NCBI GenBank assembly: GCA_944392655.1
Contig: CALXXL010000009.1
Location: forward strand, 28,614 to 92,613
Length of the DNA stretch: 64,000 nt
Source of the DNA: an uncultured Victivallaceae bacterium
GTDB lineage: Bacteria > Verrucomicrobiota > Lentisphaeria > Victivallales > Victivallaceae
Direction: 5' to 3'
Numbering within the stretch: the first letter of the stretch is position 1; each line of letters starts with the position of its first letter. The position numbers were made by a program, and so were the translations under genes. The notes beneath the pieces are model-generated. The model did no database searches. It was not told the origin of the DNA and worked only from the letters and a program-made list of their open reading frames with translations. Below, in pieces: positions 18,223 through 28,018 of this stretch.

Positions 18223-21002
18223 TGAATGACAGCGTTCCGCATGAGGTACCCTCTTATGAGGTTTACGAATTTCAGGAAAAACAGAACCGTTACTGCGTTT
18301 GCGTTTTCGTAATTAACGAGGGCAGCAAACTCTTGCGCCAACTCGAGAAGATGGAGCCCCACTGCCGCGGTTATGCCGATATCGTCGTGGCGGACGGCGG
18401 CAGTTCCGACGGGTCAACCGAACACGAGAAACTTAAAAAGCTCGGCGTTAATACCCTGCTGGTCAAGACCGGCCCGGGTAAACTAGGCAGCCAGATGCGT
18501 ATGGCTTTTGACTGGGCGCTGAAACGCGGTTATGACGGCGTGGTCACCATGGACGGCAACGGCAAAGACGGCGTTGAAGAGGTATCCAGCTTTGTCTATG
18601 AACTGAAAAACGGATGGGATCATATCCAGGGGTCCCGCTTTGAGCCCGGCGGTATTCACCTTAATACCCCGAAATCACGACTGCTGGGGCTTAAACTTAT
18701 ACACGCTCCTTTAATGCGTCTGGCCAGCGGTTTTAAATATACCGATACCACCAACGGATACCGCGCTTACAGCGCAAGATTTTTAAGCTCCGACAAGGTC
18801 GCGCTATTCCGCAACTGTTTTGAAGGATACGAACTGCACTATTATCTGGCTATTGAAGCAGCAAAGAATAAGTTTAAAGTAAAAGAGATTCCCGTTACCA
18901 GAATTTATCCGCCAAAAGGTAAAATCCCGACAAAAATATCTCCAATCAAGGGGAATTTGACGGTTATATATAAACTCCTTAAGAGCATAAACGGCGACTA
19001 CAGAGTGCATCCGCCTGCTGTGTCAATGCTGAAAAGAATATATCTGGCCGTGCTGGCAATAATTGCTTTCGGCGTAATTGCATGGGGATTCAACAGCAAA
19101 TTCTCTGAGCGGAAGGCGGAGTTCGACGCCGTGTCGGATTCACTGGTATTAAGCGCACTCCTGGATAAAGAGTATGACAGCGGTAATATCTTTAAACCGC
19201 TGGTTCTCCTGAAAAACAGTCCGGAAGAGAAAAATTATACCAGTAACTATGCCGAAATGGTTTATGACAGCGATAACGCTTTGGAGAAATATGCCGGAGC
19301 TCAACGCTCATATTACCACCGGCAGGCCGGGTTCGCCGGAATATTTTATTACGCTATGAGTAAAATATTTGGCGGCAGCCGCGATGTGTTACAGCAGATA
19401 AGTATATGCGCCGCGGCGCTGGCTATGGCTCTGTTCCTGATATGGGTGGCGCATGAGTGGGGATTTGCCGCGTATCTCGCCGGATTGGCCGCCACGGTAT
19501 CATGCGGAGTGCTGGGTTGGGCTAGCGGAAGTCTCTACTGGGCGCTGTGGTGTAATTTGCTGCCGATGATTGTAACTATGTTCAGTTACATGTTTAAACC
19601 GGATGATACAGGCAAGCTGCGCTGGAAGTGCTTTTTCGCATTGATCGCGGCAGTGTTTATACGATGCGGATTCGGCTATGAATATGTGTCGTATATTTTA
19701 TGCCTGGGAATGGCTCCGGTGGTATATTACGTCTTCGCCCGGCGTTATCAGCTGAAGGCGGCACTGCGGGATCTGATATTTTTAGGAATAGCAGAGGTGA
19801 TCGGCGTGGCGCTCAGTCTGGTTTATCTGGCCTTTGCCGTCGGTGGGTTTAAAGGCTTGATCGACTCCATGGCATATCGCACCGCATTCAATATCGCAGA
19901 TTTGAGCCCGGCTATGCCCGCAATCGTTTTCGAAAGTATCGCTAAACCAAGAACGGTGATCTTTGAACGTTATCTCCTGGATTTTCACTATTGGGGAATG
20001 CCGTTGATCGCCTGGATCGGAATAGTTTTACTTGGCGGATGGCTCCTCTTCTGCCGCAGGGATTTTGAGCATAATAAAAACAGCCGCGAAATCAGTATGT
20101 TTAACGGCGGATGGATGTTCCTCGCCGCGGTTGGCGCCGGAAGTATCAGCTGGCTGCTGCTCAGCAACCCGCACGCTTATGTACACGGTAATCAGACCGC
20201 AGTGATCTTTGAGCAGGTGTTTATGGTGGCGGTAATTGCTCTCGCAATAGGATGCGCATGGTATCTGATTCGTAATTTTGTATATAATTACAGGATGGCA
20301 GTCCTGTGGTTCGCCCTGGCAGGATGCGCCCTGTGGGGATTCCTTGAGTATGACAAGTCCCGCGAACCGGTGAGACGGATGGAGTTGGCTCTGCTGACAT
20401 CAAAGGTTTTATGGCAGGACGAGGCGTTAACTGTGTATTTGAACGTCGGAAGAGGGGAGATCTCTTTTGTGGTGACTGGGGAGCTGCCGGCGGAACGGTT
20501 CGGAGTTCACTTCCTGCCGCAATATAAAAATGAGGCCTTTATGCAAAGCTATCCATACGGTTTCGTCAATGGCGACTTCAGTATAAAAGCGATTGAGCCT
20601 TTAATGGCGGACGGTAAAAAGATATATGTGCGCGAGCTGCCGGATATACCGGTTGAGAAGATCAGATTGTCTTTGTATGACTTAAAGGATGGAAAGCTGG
20701 CTAATTCTGTCGCCCTGGGAGTTTTTGATGTGGCTGGAATGGGCGTATCCGGAGCGGTGATTTATCCGGTTGATTTTTCCGACCGTAACTGGGTAGCCGG
20801 TGTATCCGTGCATAATAAGGACGGTTATAACACTATATTGCTCAATAAAGAAGAGCTGGTAAAACTCTCAGGACACGATACGGTGTTGATAAACGGTACC
20901 AGACGGAAAATTTTGTCGGTTGATTCATCCAACGGATATATGATTGTAGACGGAGCAAAACTGTCCGGCGACCGGAATGTGAAATTGGGAATACATATCT
21001 GA
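18219..21002 (+). CDS. GT2 glycosyltransferase fused to a polytopic membrane domain
   Basis: A protein of about 927 residues. Residues 20-260 are a dolichyl-phosphate-mannose-synthase-like GT2 with intact motifs (VVADGGSSDGS, VVTMDGNGKDG). From about residue 265 there are roughly ten hydrophobic helices, and from about 730 a soluble, probably extracytoplasmic C-terminal domain. The membrane part resembles GT-C-like polytopic proteins in layout, so one chain could both make a lipid-phosphate sugar and use it across the membrane; this is inference. It is the last gene of the five-gene operon, and a terminator follows 14 bases later. Confidence 0.7.
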   Translation: MMNDSVPHEVPSYEVYEFQEKQNRYCVCVFVINEGSKLLRQLEKMEPHCRGYADIVVADGGSSDGSTEHEKLKKLGVNTLLVKTGPGKLGSQMRMAFDWALKRGYDGVVTMDGNGKDGVEEVSSFVYELKNGWDHIQGSRFEPGGIHLNTPKSRLLGLKLIHAPLMRLASGFKYTDTTNGYRAYSARFLSSDKVALFRNCFEGYELHYYLAIEAAKNKFKVKEIPVTRIYPPKGKIPTKISPIKGNLTVIYKLLKSINGDYRVHPPAVSMLKRIYLAVLAIIAFGVIAWGFNSKFSERKAEFDAVSDSLVLSALLDKEYDSGNIFKPLVLLKNSPEEKNYTSNYAEMVYDSDNALEKYAGAQRSYYHRQAGFAGIFYYAMSKIFGGSRDVLQQISICAAALAMALFLIWVAHEWGFAAYLAGLAATVSCGVLGWASGSLYWALWCNLLPMIVTMFSYMFKPDDTGKLRWKCFFALIAAVFIRCGFGYEYVSYILCLGMAPVVYYVFARRYQLKAALRDLIFLGIAEVIGVALSLVYLAFAVGGFKGLIDSMAYRTAFNIADLSPAMPAIVFESIAKPRTVIFERYLLDFHYWGMPLIAWIGIVLLGGWLLFCRRDFEHNKNSREISMFNGGWMFLAAVGAGSISWLLLSNPHAYVHGNQTAVIFEQVFMVAVIALAIGCAWYLIRNFVYNYRMAVLWFALAGCALWGFLEYDKSREPVRRMELALLTSKVLWQDEALTVYLNVGRGEISFVVTGELPAERFGVHFLPQYKNEAFMQSYPYGFVNGDFSIKAIEPLMADGKKIYVRELPDIPVEKIRLSLYDLKDGKLANSVALGVFDVAGMGVSGAVIYPVDFSDRNWVAGVSVHNKDGYNTILLNKEELVKLSGHDTVLINGTRRKILSVDSSNGYMIVDGAKLSGDRNVKLGIHI

Positions 21003-21015
21003 CCTGAAAGCAAAA

Positions 21016-21041
21016 GGCCGGCATTTATGCCGGCCTTTTTT
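21016..21041 (+). terminator. Intrinsic terminator after the glycan operon
   Basis: GGCCGGCAT and ATGCCGGCC form a perfect 9-bp stem with a two-base TT spacer, flanked by an A run on the left and a T run on the right. It could work in both directions and so also serve the convergent minus-strand gene ending at 21057. Confidence 0.9.
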
Positions 21042-21056
21042 ATTGCAGGATAACAG

Positions 21057-22034
21057 CTACTCCGCAGACGGTTCAATTTCAATGCCGGAGTCGGTTGTGT
21101 CAAACGCAGGAATAATTTCCGCTCCAACTACAAAATAGCTTTTCAAGTTTTTACTCTCTTCATTCAATTCATCTGCTACAGGTATGCTCTTCTTTTCTTC
21201 CGGCAGTGAGTCGTATGGAACAATTGAGAGCTTCAGTTTATCTCCCTCCCACAAGCCGGCAAGTTTGGTGTCTTTCCGGTCGTAAAAACCCGGAATGACA
21301 ACTCTTATCTCCTGCGGCGTCGGCACCCCGTAACGGATTGAATGCACTTTCAAGGTGGCGGCATAAAAGTAGTCGTCAGATTCGGCATCCGCAAGATCAG
21401 GCAGAAAAGAACATTGCTGAAGTTCTCCCTCAATAATGGCATTTTCATTGACTATATTCGTAGGAACAAGACGCACGTCTTTTATGCTCAGATTGCCATT
21501 CCACCCCAGCAGGGGGCGGATGCCTTTCAATTCAAGCTGATCCGCGATTGTTATGGGGAATTCAAAGGTTGAATATTGTTTCGCATTGATCTGAAAGTCC
21601 AGTGAGTCTCGAGTGATCTTGTCCGCATAGTAATATACACCGAGACGCAACGTCCCGCTGCCGGCGGCATCGCATACAAGTTTGTAGTCGCAGTTATTGT
21701 AGTTGTTGGTCATCCTCGATTCGAAGATCTCAACAAAGTCCCCGGAGAGCAGGTATAATGAGTTGCCTTCATCCGCCAGAACTATCGGGAACGCACTGTT
21801 CTTAAGCCAGTTGATATTCAGCTTCCAGCCCGTAGGGATGGGAATGTCCCGCAGAAGTTCAAATTCAATAAAGCGTTCCTTGAGAACGTCGCGCTCCGAG
21901 GCACTGAATTTGGCCGGGGTAAGCTCGTTGATCTTATAATCCATGCTTTCCAGCTCTGACCCACCCATCAGCGTTGCTGATCCTACGGCTGAGAACATTA
22001 CTAACTTGAAATATAAATTTTTTAATTTTATCAT
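21057..22034 (-). CDS. Exported protein of unknown function
   Basis: A 325-residue protein not recognised. A hydrophobic N-terminal stretch (LYFKLVMFSAVGSATLMGG) looks like a signal peptide. The rest is beta-rich, with repeated aromatic and acidic strands and no catalytic motif that I can see. A carbohydrate-binding or jelly-roll module is plausible from the segment ending NGNLSIKDVRLVPTNIV. It is convergent with the glycan operon and stands alone on its strand; the 215-base gap to MATE is AT-rich. Confidence 0.5.
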   Translation of the reverse strand: MIKLKNLYFKLVMFSAVGSATLMGGSELESMDYKINELTPAKFSASERDVLKERFIEFELLRDIPIPTGWKLNINWLKNSAFPIVLADEGNSLYLLSGDFVEIFESRMTNNYNNCDYKLVCDAAGSGTLRLGVYYYADKITRDSLDFQINAKQYSTFEFPITIADQLELKGIRPLLGWNGNLSIKDVRLVPTNIVNENAIIEGELQQCSFLPDLADAESDDYFYAATLKVHSIRYGVPTPQEIRVVIPGFYDRKDTKLAGLWEGDKLKLSIVPYDSLPEEKKSIPVADELNEESKNLKSYFVVGAEIIPAFDTTDSGIEIEPSAE

Positions 22035-22249
22035 AGATTATCTGCTCCATATCAGAAATTCAGCTTATGCTTCTCTGGAATATATCCTTTTCATAACAAA
22101 AACGCAAGCCGGATTTGAAAATAGAGCTTTTTTATTTTTATAACAGCAAAACAACATTAAACAATTTTACTTTTATTCCAGAAAAGGCTATATTAAATAT
22201 CCAGTCTCAATTTATACTTGCATATAATCCCGGAGTGAGGGGGGGGATC

Positions 22250-23623
22250 ATGGCGGCGACTAAAAACAAGTATCATATAGATATGTGTCATGGGCCACTT
22301 TTCGGCCAGATTGTACTATTTTCCGTACCTTTGATGCTTTCCGGTATATTGCAGCTGCTTTTCAATACCGCTGATTTGGTGGTTATCGGACGGTTCGCAT
22401 CTCATGAGTCTCTGGCCGCGGTCGGGGCAACCTCATCTCTGACGGCGCTAATCGTTAATCTGTTCATCGGACTCTCCGTCGGCACCAACGTTCTGGTCGC
22501 CAACTATTACGGCTCGCAAAACCGTAAGAATGTCAGCCGTACTGTTCATACCGCAATTATGATGGCTCTGGTGGGCGGCGTCCTACTGGCAGGCATTGGT
22601 ATGCTGCTGGCTAAACCACTGCTGGTGCTGATGGGAACTCCGGAGAACGTTTTAATGAAATCGTGCATCTATATGTGGATATATTTCGGAGGTATGCCGT
22701 TTATAATGCTGTATAACTTCGGCAGTGCAATAATGCGGGCGGTCGGCGATACACGACGACCACTGTATTTCCTGATGCTGGCAGGGGTTATCAATGTGGT
22801 GCTGAATCTCTTCTTTGTCCTCGTATTCAATATGGATGTGGCAGGAGTGGCGCTCGCAACTGTAATATCCCAGGCCGTGGCTTCGTATCTGGTCATTAAA
22901 ACTCTGATACGTGCACGCGACGCATGCCGGATAAAACCGCAGACACTGAGAATCGATCCGGTCATCCTTAAAAATATGTTGTGGATCGGTTTGCCCGCAG
23001 GTATACAGGGAATGTTTTTCTCTATATCCAATATCACTATACAGTCTTCCGTAAACTCTTTCGGATCACTGGCTATTGCCGGAAATACCGCAACCGTGAG
23101 TCTGGAGGGATTCGTATATGTCGGATCCAACGCTTTTCATCAGACCGTGGTAAGTTTTGCCGGTCAGAACCTGGGAGGCAAACAGTATGACCGGATTAAG
23201 AAAAGCATCTTCTACTGTATCCTGTGTTCATGCGCCGTTTGCGTTATTCTCGGATATGGTTTTTTACTCGACGGACATGACCTGATCGCTATATACAACT
23301 CCGATCCTGAGGTCGTATCGTGGGGAATGTTGAGAATGAATATCCTCTTTACCACATATTTCCTCTGCGGAATTATGGACGTTATAAGCGGCGCTTTGCG
23401 CGGACTCGGACACTCCGTTATGCCGGCGGTGATTACTCTGCTTGGCGTGTGCGTACTGCGCGTTTTCTGGGTGTGGCTGATCTTCCCATTGCAGCCGACA
23501 ATGGGTAATCTCATGCTCTCATATCCAATAACATGGGGAATTACCGCTATCGCCAACGGTATATACCTGTACTGGGCATATAATAAGATCGTCGGACGGC
23601 ACAGAATGGTAAAACTTGCCTGA
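22250..23623 (+). CDS. MATE family efflux transporter
   Basis: A 457-residue, twelve-helix membrane protein of the MATE family (DinF/NorM superfamily), which exports drugs or metabolites with Na+ or H+ exchange. Family signs: PLMLSGILQLLFNTADLVVIGRFAS in helix 1 and the symmetric second half starting ILKNMLWIGLPAGIQGMFFSISN. The ATG at 22250 is chosen because it starts the typical N terminus and follows a G-rich site (GAG then eight G, 22239-22246). An in-frame upstream start at 22115 would add an unlikely AT-rich leader. Confidence 0.9.
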   Translation: MAATKNKYHIDMCHGPLFGQIVLFSVPLMLSGILQLLFNTADLVVIGRFASHESLAAVGATSSLTALIVNLFIGLSVGTNVLVANYYGSQNRKNVSRTVHTAIMMALVGGVLLAGIGMLLAKPLLVLMGTPENVLMKSCIYMWIYFGGMPFIMLYNFGSAIMRAVGDTRRPLYFLMLAGVINVVLNLFFVLVFNMDVAGVALATVISQAVASYLVIKTLIRARDACRIKPQTLRIDPVILKNMLWIGLPAGIQGMFFSISNITIQSSVNSFGSLAIAGNTATVSLEGFVYVGSNAFHQTVVSFAGQNLGGKQYDRIKKSIFYCILCSCAVCVILGYGFLLDGHDLIAIYNSDPEVVSWGMLRMNILFTTYFLCGIMDVISGALRGLGHSVMPAVITLLGVCVLRVFWVWLIFPLQPTMGNLMLSYPITWGITAIANGIYLYWAYNKIVGRHRMVKLA

Positions 23624-23633
23624 AGCAAGTAAC

Positions 23634-25391
23634 TTAAAATGTGTGCATAGTGTAGAGCGAATTGTAATAACCCTTCCGCTCCAGAAGTTCACGGTGAACT
23701 CCGGATTCAACTATTTCTCCATGCTTCAGGCAGAATATGAGATCCGCATTCTTCACCGTTGACAGACGGTGGGCAATTATTATAGTAGTGCGGTTCCGGC
23801 ATAAACGTTCCATGGCATTCTGAACCAGCGCTTCCGACTCATTGTCCAGCGCACTGGTGGCTTCATCAAAAATCAGTATCGCCGGGTTCTTGAGAAATAC
23901 CCGGGCTATGGAAATACGCTGCCTTTGTCCTCCCGAAAGACGGACACCGTGTTCGCCAGTGGCGGCATCAAGTTTCTCCGGTAAAGCGTCTATGAAATCC
24001 CAGATGTTGGCCGCCCTGGCCGCCGCGATTACCTCCTCTTCGGTGGCATCGGGTTTGCCCAGCAGAATGTTTTCGCGGATGGTTGAGTCAAACAGAAACG
24101 GCGTCTGCTGTACAATCCCGATCTGGGAACGCAGAAAACGTTGCTGCAGAAATTTTATATCATATTCATCCAGCTTTATTATTCCGGCATCCGGTTCGTA
24201 AAATCGCGGAATTAACGCCGCCAGCGTTGATTTTCCTGCCCCGGATTCGCCTACCAGCGCCGCAGTGACACCCGCCGGAAGACGGAACGAGATGTTTTTC
24301 AGCACTTCCGGCTCCTCCGGTTTCATCCCCGGATATTTAAAGGATACATTGACAAATTCCAAGTCGCCGTTAAGTCCTGCCGGCGCAAGCGCCCCGGGCA
24401 TATCTACTATCTCGGGCTTCTCACGCATTACCTCACGGAAGCGTTCAAACGCCGCCGCAGTCTGCTGGGTCTGCTCCGCAAAATGCACCATGCGGATAAT
24501 CGGCATGGTTATGATACTGGAATACATCATAAACGTTACCAGCTGGGAGAGGGTAGCCATATCCCAGTATACCAGCAAAATTCCCGCAACTATAAATATC
24601 AACGCATAACTCTGCACCAGAAAGGTTATTCCGCTTTGAAAATTCGCCCATAAACCGCACATCCGTTCTTTGGCATCCAGAAAAGAGTTGTTCACATTCT
24701 CAAATCTGGCGACCTGTTCCTGCTCATTGTTGTAGGATTTGACTTCACGAATGCCCTGAATGGCATTTTCCACCTGAGAGTTGATCTCCGCTACATTCTG
24801 CCTGACCTCCCGGAATCCACGGTAAATGCGGCGCTGGAAGAATCCACCCCAGAAGATGATTAACGGCAAGGGAATCAAGGTGATCAGCGCCAGAACCGGA
24901 TTGATCGCAAACATAATGACAAAAGAGCCAATAAAGGTTAGCAGCGCCAGCAGCAGATCCTCCGGCGCATGGTGGGCGGTTTCACTGATCAGACTGAGGT
25001 CGTTGGTCATGCGCGACATGATGTGGCCGGTTCTTGTCCGGTCAAAGTAACTGAAGGAGAGCTTTTGCAGGTAACGGAAAAAATCATCCCGCATGTCGGT
25101 CTCTACCCGCGCTCCAAGTATATGCCCCCAGCGCAGACCGATATATTGGGTCCCGGCAATCAGAATTGCCAGCACAAGCAGTATCGCCAATCCGGAGGCC
25201 ACCGCAGAAAAATCTTTCTCCGGCAATGCCTCCAGTACCCGGTAGACCATTAGAGGCGACAGCGATGTGAATACCGCATTGGCTACTCCGGAAGACATGT
25301 CAAATATAAACAGCTTCAGGTGACCGCGGTAATAAGATATGAAACTCTTGAAATTATCTCGCCAGATATGTTCTTTTGGCCGTTTACCCAT
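23634..25391 (-). CDS. ABC exporter, fused permease and ATPase (MsbA-like)
   Basis: A 585-residue half-transporter. About 330 residues hold six membrane helices. The nucleotide-binding domain follows, with Walker A GESGAGKST, Q-loop QTPFLFD, signature LSGGQRQR and Walker B ILIFDEATSALD. MsbA-type proteins flip lipid A-core or other lipids as homodimers; peptide or drug export cannot be excluded. It converges with MATE ten bases away and lies three bases after the SGNH hydrolase gene on the same strand. Confidence 0.88.
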   Translation of the reverse strand: MGKRPKEHIWRDNFKSFISYYRGHLKLFIFDMSSGVANAVFTSLSPLMVYRVLEALPEKDFSAVASGLAILLVLAILIAGTQYIGLRWGHILGARVETDMRDDFFRYLQKLSFSYFDRTRTGHIMSRMTNDLSLISETAHHAPEDLLLALLTFIGSFVIMFAINPVLALITLIPLPLIIFWGGFFQRRIYRGFREVRQNVAEINSQVENAIQGIREVKSYNNEQEQVARFENVNNSFLDAKERMCGLWANFQSGITFLVQSYALIFIVAGILLVYWDMATLSQLVTFMMYSSIITMPIIRMVHFAEQTQQTAAAFERFREVMREKPEIVDMPGALAPAGLNGDLEFVNVSFKYPGMKPEEPEVLKNISFRLPAGVTAALVGESGAGKSTLAALIPRFYEPDAGIIKLDEYDIKFLQQRFLRSQIGIVQQTPFLFDSTIRENILLGKPDATEEEVIAAARAANIWDFIDALPEKLDAATGEHGVRLSGGQRQRISIARVFLKNPAILIFDEATSALDNESEALVQNAMERLCRNRTTIIIAHRLSTVKNADLIFCLKHGEIVESGVHRELLERKGYYNSLYTMHTF

Positions 25392-25394
25392 AGA

Positions 25395-26294
25395 TTATTT
25401 CTTTACCTGGGTAAAGGATTCCAGCGCGTTTTGGGCCGTTTGACGCAGAAATTCCGCATCATCCGCCGCCAGACCCTCCGGACAGAAGGTTATTCCGGTC
25501 GCCGGACGGTCAAACAGAAACGCAAACCATAAACAGGCCTGCAAATACTGGCCACGGCGGTTCAGGTGATAGGCATCACGCTTTAACTCCCACTCTCCAT
25601 CCCGGTTTTTGCCCCACCAGATACCATTGACCAGAGAGCCCTGCTGATCCGGAAGCTCTGCCGGGTATTCCAGCGCGTTTACTTCCGCAATATCGTAAGG
25701 AGAAAATTTTACCGGCTGGTTTTTCCTTGCCAGATCTACCGCCAGTCCCGTCGGTATCTGACGGACATTGAGTTTCTCTGCTGCCAGATTATAGGATTTG
25801 ATAATATTGTCATACATCTCTGCCGGAGTTATCTGCCATTGCGCCAGCCGCGGATCGTCAAAACGGTAACTCCAGGTTTGCTGAAGCACAATCTCTGCCG
25901 CCGGAGCGTATTTATGAACGTATTCCGCCAGATTTTCCAGGTAGGGATAGTAAGAGTCTGCCTGCCAGCTGAATGGACTGGCCTGTTGCAGGGTCACAAC
26001 ATCCCACTCCTCCGACGTAAGCATTTCACGGAGGTTCTTCCCCTTATACGGCTTTAACTCCGGCTCGCTTTCCGAACGCTCCGCCAACTCCCAGTGACGT
26101 TGCAGCGAACAACCCGGCAGATTCGCCCGTTCAATAAGCAGCGGACACCCCGCATTTTCCGCAATCGATGGAAGATAAACAAAAACACTGTCGGCAAAAC
26201 TGTTGCCGATCGTCAGCACTTTCAGCTCTTTTGCCGATAAATTTATTCCTGTCAGCATGATCGCTCCCAAAAATATCTGAAGAATACGTTTCAT
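25395..26294 (-). CDS. Exported SGNH/GDSL-like hydrolase (DUF4886 type)
   Basis: A 299-residue protein with a signal peptide (MKRILQIFLGAIMLTGINLSA). LKVLTIGNSFADS holds the nucleophile Ser of an SGNH hydrolase, and DAYHLNRRGQ near residue 255 has the Asp-x2-His pair. Such proteins are often carbohydrate esterases in polysaccharide-degrading bacteria. The upstream gap contains a structured element (26337-26429) that may control it. Confidence 0.72.
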   Translation of the reverse strand: MKRILQIFLGAIMLTGINLSAKELKVLTIGNSFADSVFVYLPSIAENAGCPLLIERANLPGCSLQRHWELAERSESEPELKPYKGKNLREMLTSEEWDVVTLQQASPFSWQADSYYPYLENLAEYVHKYAPAAEIVLQQTWSYRFDDPRLAQWQITPAEMYDNIIKSYNLAAEKLNVRQIPTGLAVDLARKNQPVKFSPYDIAEVNALEYPAELPDQQGSLVNGIWWGKNRDGEWELKRDAYHLNRRGQYLQACLWFAFLFDRPATGITFCPEGLAADDAEFLRQTAQNALESFTQVKK

Positions 26295-26336
26295 TGTCGC
26301 TCCTCAAAATGAAAAACAGATTTTACCGCGAAGAAA

Positions 26337-26429
26337 AGAGAGCAGGCATTATAAACTCTACTACTGATTGACTACAATAAGGACTTGCGTCCCCGATGCA
26401 AATATTGTTCAGAGATTAACCTGCTCTCT
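26337..26429 (-). ncRNA. Candidate structured RNA or attenuator
   Basis: Nested inverted repeats build a long hairpin. The outer stem is AGAGAGCAGG (26337-26346) with CCTGCTCTCT (26420-26429); inside are CTCT/AGAG (26356/26411), ACAATA/TATTGT (26374/26403) and an apical hairpin at 26381-26392. On the minus strand the apex is GGAC-GCAA-GUCC, a GNRA tetraloop, and the outer stem is followed by UUUUCUU. Both features favour minus-strand transcription and a terminator-like end. It is after the HAD gene and 42 bases before the SGNH hydrolase start. I do not recognise a known RNA family. Confidence 0.5.
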
Positions 26430-26468
26430 GGTATTTATTATAGCGTTACTTAATTGCTAAATCAATAG

Positions 26469-27266
26469 CTAATCCAAAACTTTTGCCAATATATTTTGCA
26501 AATCACCCAGATTCGGCACCGCAAGATCAGGATCGACTCCGGATTGATTCGGCTCGGCATGATCCGTTACCTGTACCGCTATGGCGTGGGCATTCAAACC
26601 AAGTTTGACGTCCGTATAAAGACGGTCGCCAATCATCATGGTTTCCGCAGTGGAGAGTCCGAAACGAGCCGCGGCAAGTTTCAGCATCTCAGGATCCGGC
26701 TTGCCAAGCACCTTTATGCTTTTGCCGGTAGCTTTTTCCAGACAGCAGACAAATGCTCCGCAGTCGGGCAGAAAAGTCGGCTGGTCCGTCGGACAGAATG
26801 GATCCGGATGGGTCGCAAACGCAGGTACATCACGGCTGATGAAGTAGGCCGCACGGCAGAGCCGTTCATAACAGAGCGTACGGTCAAACGCTACTATTAC
26901 TGCTTGAGGATCTTCTGATTCAATCTCAAAACCGGCTTTGCGGAACTCTTCCTGCACCGTCGGTACCGCCAATGCATAGATACGTTTTATCTCAGGATGA
27001 TGCGCTTTCAGATAGTCAATAGTGAAGTCTGTGGAAATATAAAACTCATCCGGAGCCGCAGCAATCCCCATCCTGTTTAGCTTTTCCACATAATCAGATA
27101 AACTGTATGACGAGTTGTTGGATAAAAACAGATAATGTATGCCATGCTGTTTCAGAAAATTCAGAAACGGCATGGTGGTGGGAAACAGCGTTTTACCCTT
27201 ATAAATCGTGCCGTCCATATCAAGACAGACCAGCTTTAACCCTTTAAGGCGTTCTTCAATATTCAT
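26469..27266 (-). CDS. HAD-IIA family sugar/nucleotide phosphatase (NagD-like)
   Basis: A 265-residue HAD hydrolase. Motif I is CLDMDGTIYKG, motif II LFLSNNSS, the Lys of motif III lies in VLGKPDPEM and motif IV is MIGDRLYTDVKLG. The C2-type cap between motifs II and III gives the HAD-IIA class (NagD, p-nitrophenylphosphatase, phosphoglycolate phosphatase-like). Likely substrates are small phosphate metabolites. It follows the thermonuclease gene on the same strand, eight bases away. Confidence 0.85.
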   Translation of the reverse strand: MNIEERLKGLKLVCLDMDGTIYKGKTLFPTTMPFLNFLKQHGIHYLFLSNNSSYSLSDYVEKLNRMGIAAAPDEFYISTDFTIDYLKAHHPEIKRIYALAVPTVQEEFRKAGFEIESEDPQAVIVAFDRTLCYERLCRAAYFISRDVPAFATHPDPFCPTDQPTFLPDCGAFVCCLEKATGKSIKVLGKPDPEMLKLAAARFGLSTAETMMIGDRLYTDVKLGLNAHAIAVQVTDHAEPNQSGVDPDLAVPNLGDLQNILAKVLD

Positions 27267-27274
27267 AATTTATA

Positions 27275-28018
27275 TCAATCCCTGTTGTTCTTACGGTATT
27301 CCCATGGCGGCTGCGGCGCAGGATAGGTCCAGAGTCCGCGCTTGTTGCGCCGGGCTTCAGCTTCCGCCTGTTCCAGGTAGGCCGCGCCATCGGCGTAATC
27401 CCGATAATACCACGCATAACCGTTTTTTACCATATAAAGATTTATATCCTCTTCATTGTCGCCAAAGACCCGGCAGACCTGCCGCGAGTAACGGTCTGTC
27501 GCCGCTACTTGCAAGCGTATCGCACGGTTCAGTATCTTGTCCGACAGCGCGTCCGCGGAAGTGGTCCCGAACTCCTGCGAGCTTTCGGGCGCATCAATTC
27601 CCCACATCCGTACCTTGTACGAGTCCTCCCGACCTCCGACGCTTTTCATTATAAATGTATCGCCGTCAATTACTTTAGTTACGGTTCCGAAAAGCTCTTC
27701 GCCTTGAGTCGCCAATCCGAACGCCAGGTATTCCGGCGGAAAAATCAGCTCCGCAACCGGTTCAGGCAGAAACTTTTTCAGCCCGCGCAACCGGCTGACA
27801 TAGCGCGCACCGCGGTCAAGGTTGCTTATAAAACCACCCAGCAGAAACAACACCAGCAGCAGAACCGGCTTCCAGTGCCGCAATGGCCATTTCAACAGCT
27901 GCGAGATCAGACTATGACCCTTCTTACGCCGGGTAGCCGGTCGTTTGGGCGGCCGTTTGGCGGAGGCGGGTTTGCGCGGCTTTGCCGTAGAGGAGAGCTT
28001 ATTTACCCGAACGGTCAT
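27275..28018 (-). CDS. Membrane-anchored thermonuclease-family (SNase) protein
   Basis: A 247-residue protein. A very basic, Lys/Pro-rich N terminus is followed by one membrane helix (about 50-68), then an SNase-like OB fold: VIDGDTFIM, VRMWGIDAPESSQEFG and AATDRYSRQVCRVF carry the Asp, Arg and Glu positions of the nuclease site. It is likely a nuclease tethered to the membrane facing outwards. Its start overlaps the creatininase-like gene by 20 bases with an AAGGA site six bases before ATG. Confidence 0.8.
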   Translation of the reverse strand: MTVRVNKLSSTAKPRKPASAKRPPKRPATRRKKGHSLISQLLKWPLRHWKPVLLLVLFLLGGFISNLDRGARYVSRLRGLKKFLPEPVAELIFPPEYLAFGLATQGEELFGTVTKVIDGDTFIMKSVGGREDSYKVRMWGIDAPESSQEFGTTSADALSDKILNRAIRLQVAATDRYSRQVCRVFGDNEEDINLYMVKNGYAWYYRDYADGAAYLEQAEAEARRNKRGLWTYPAPQPPWEYRKNNRD

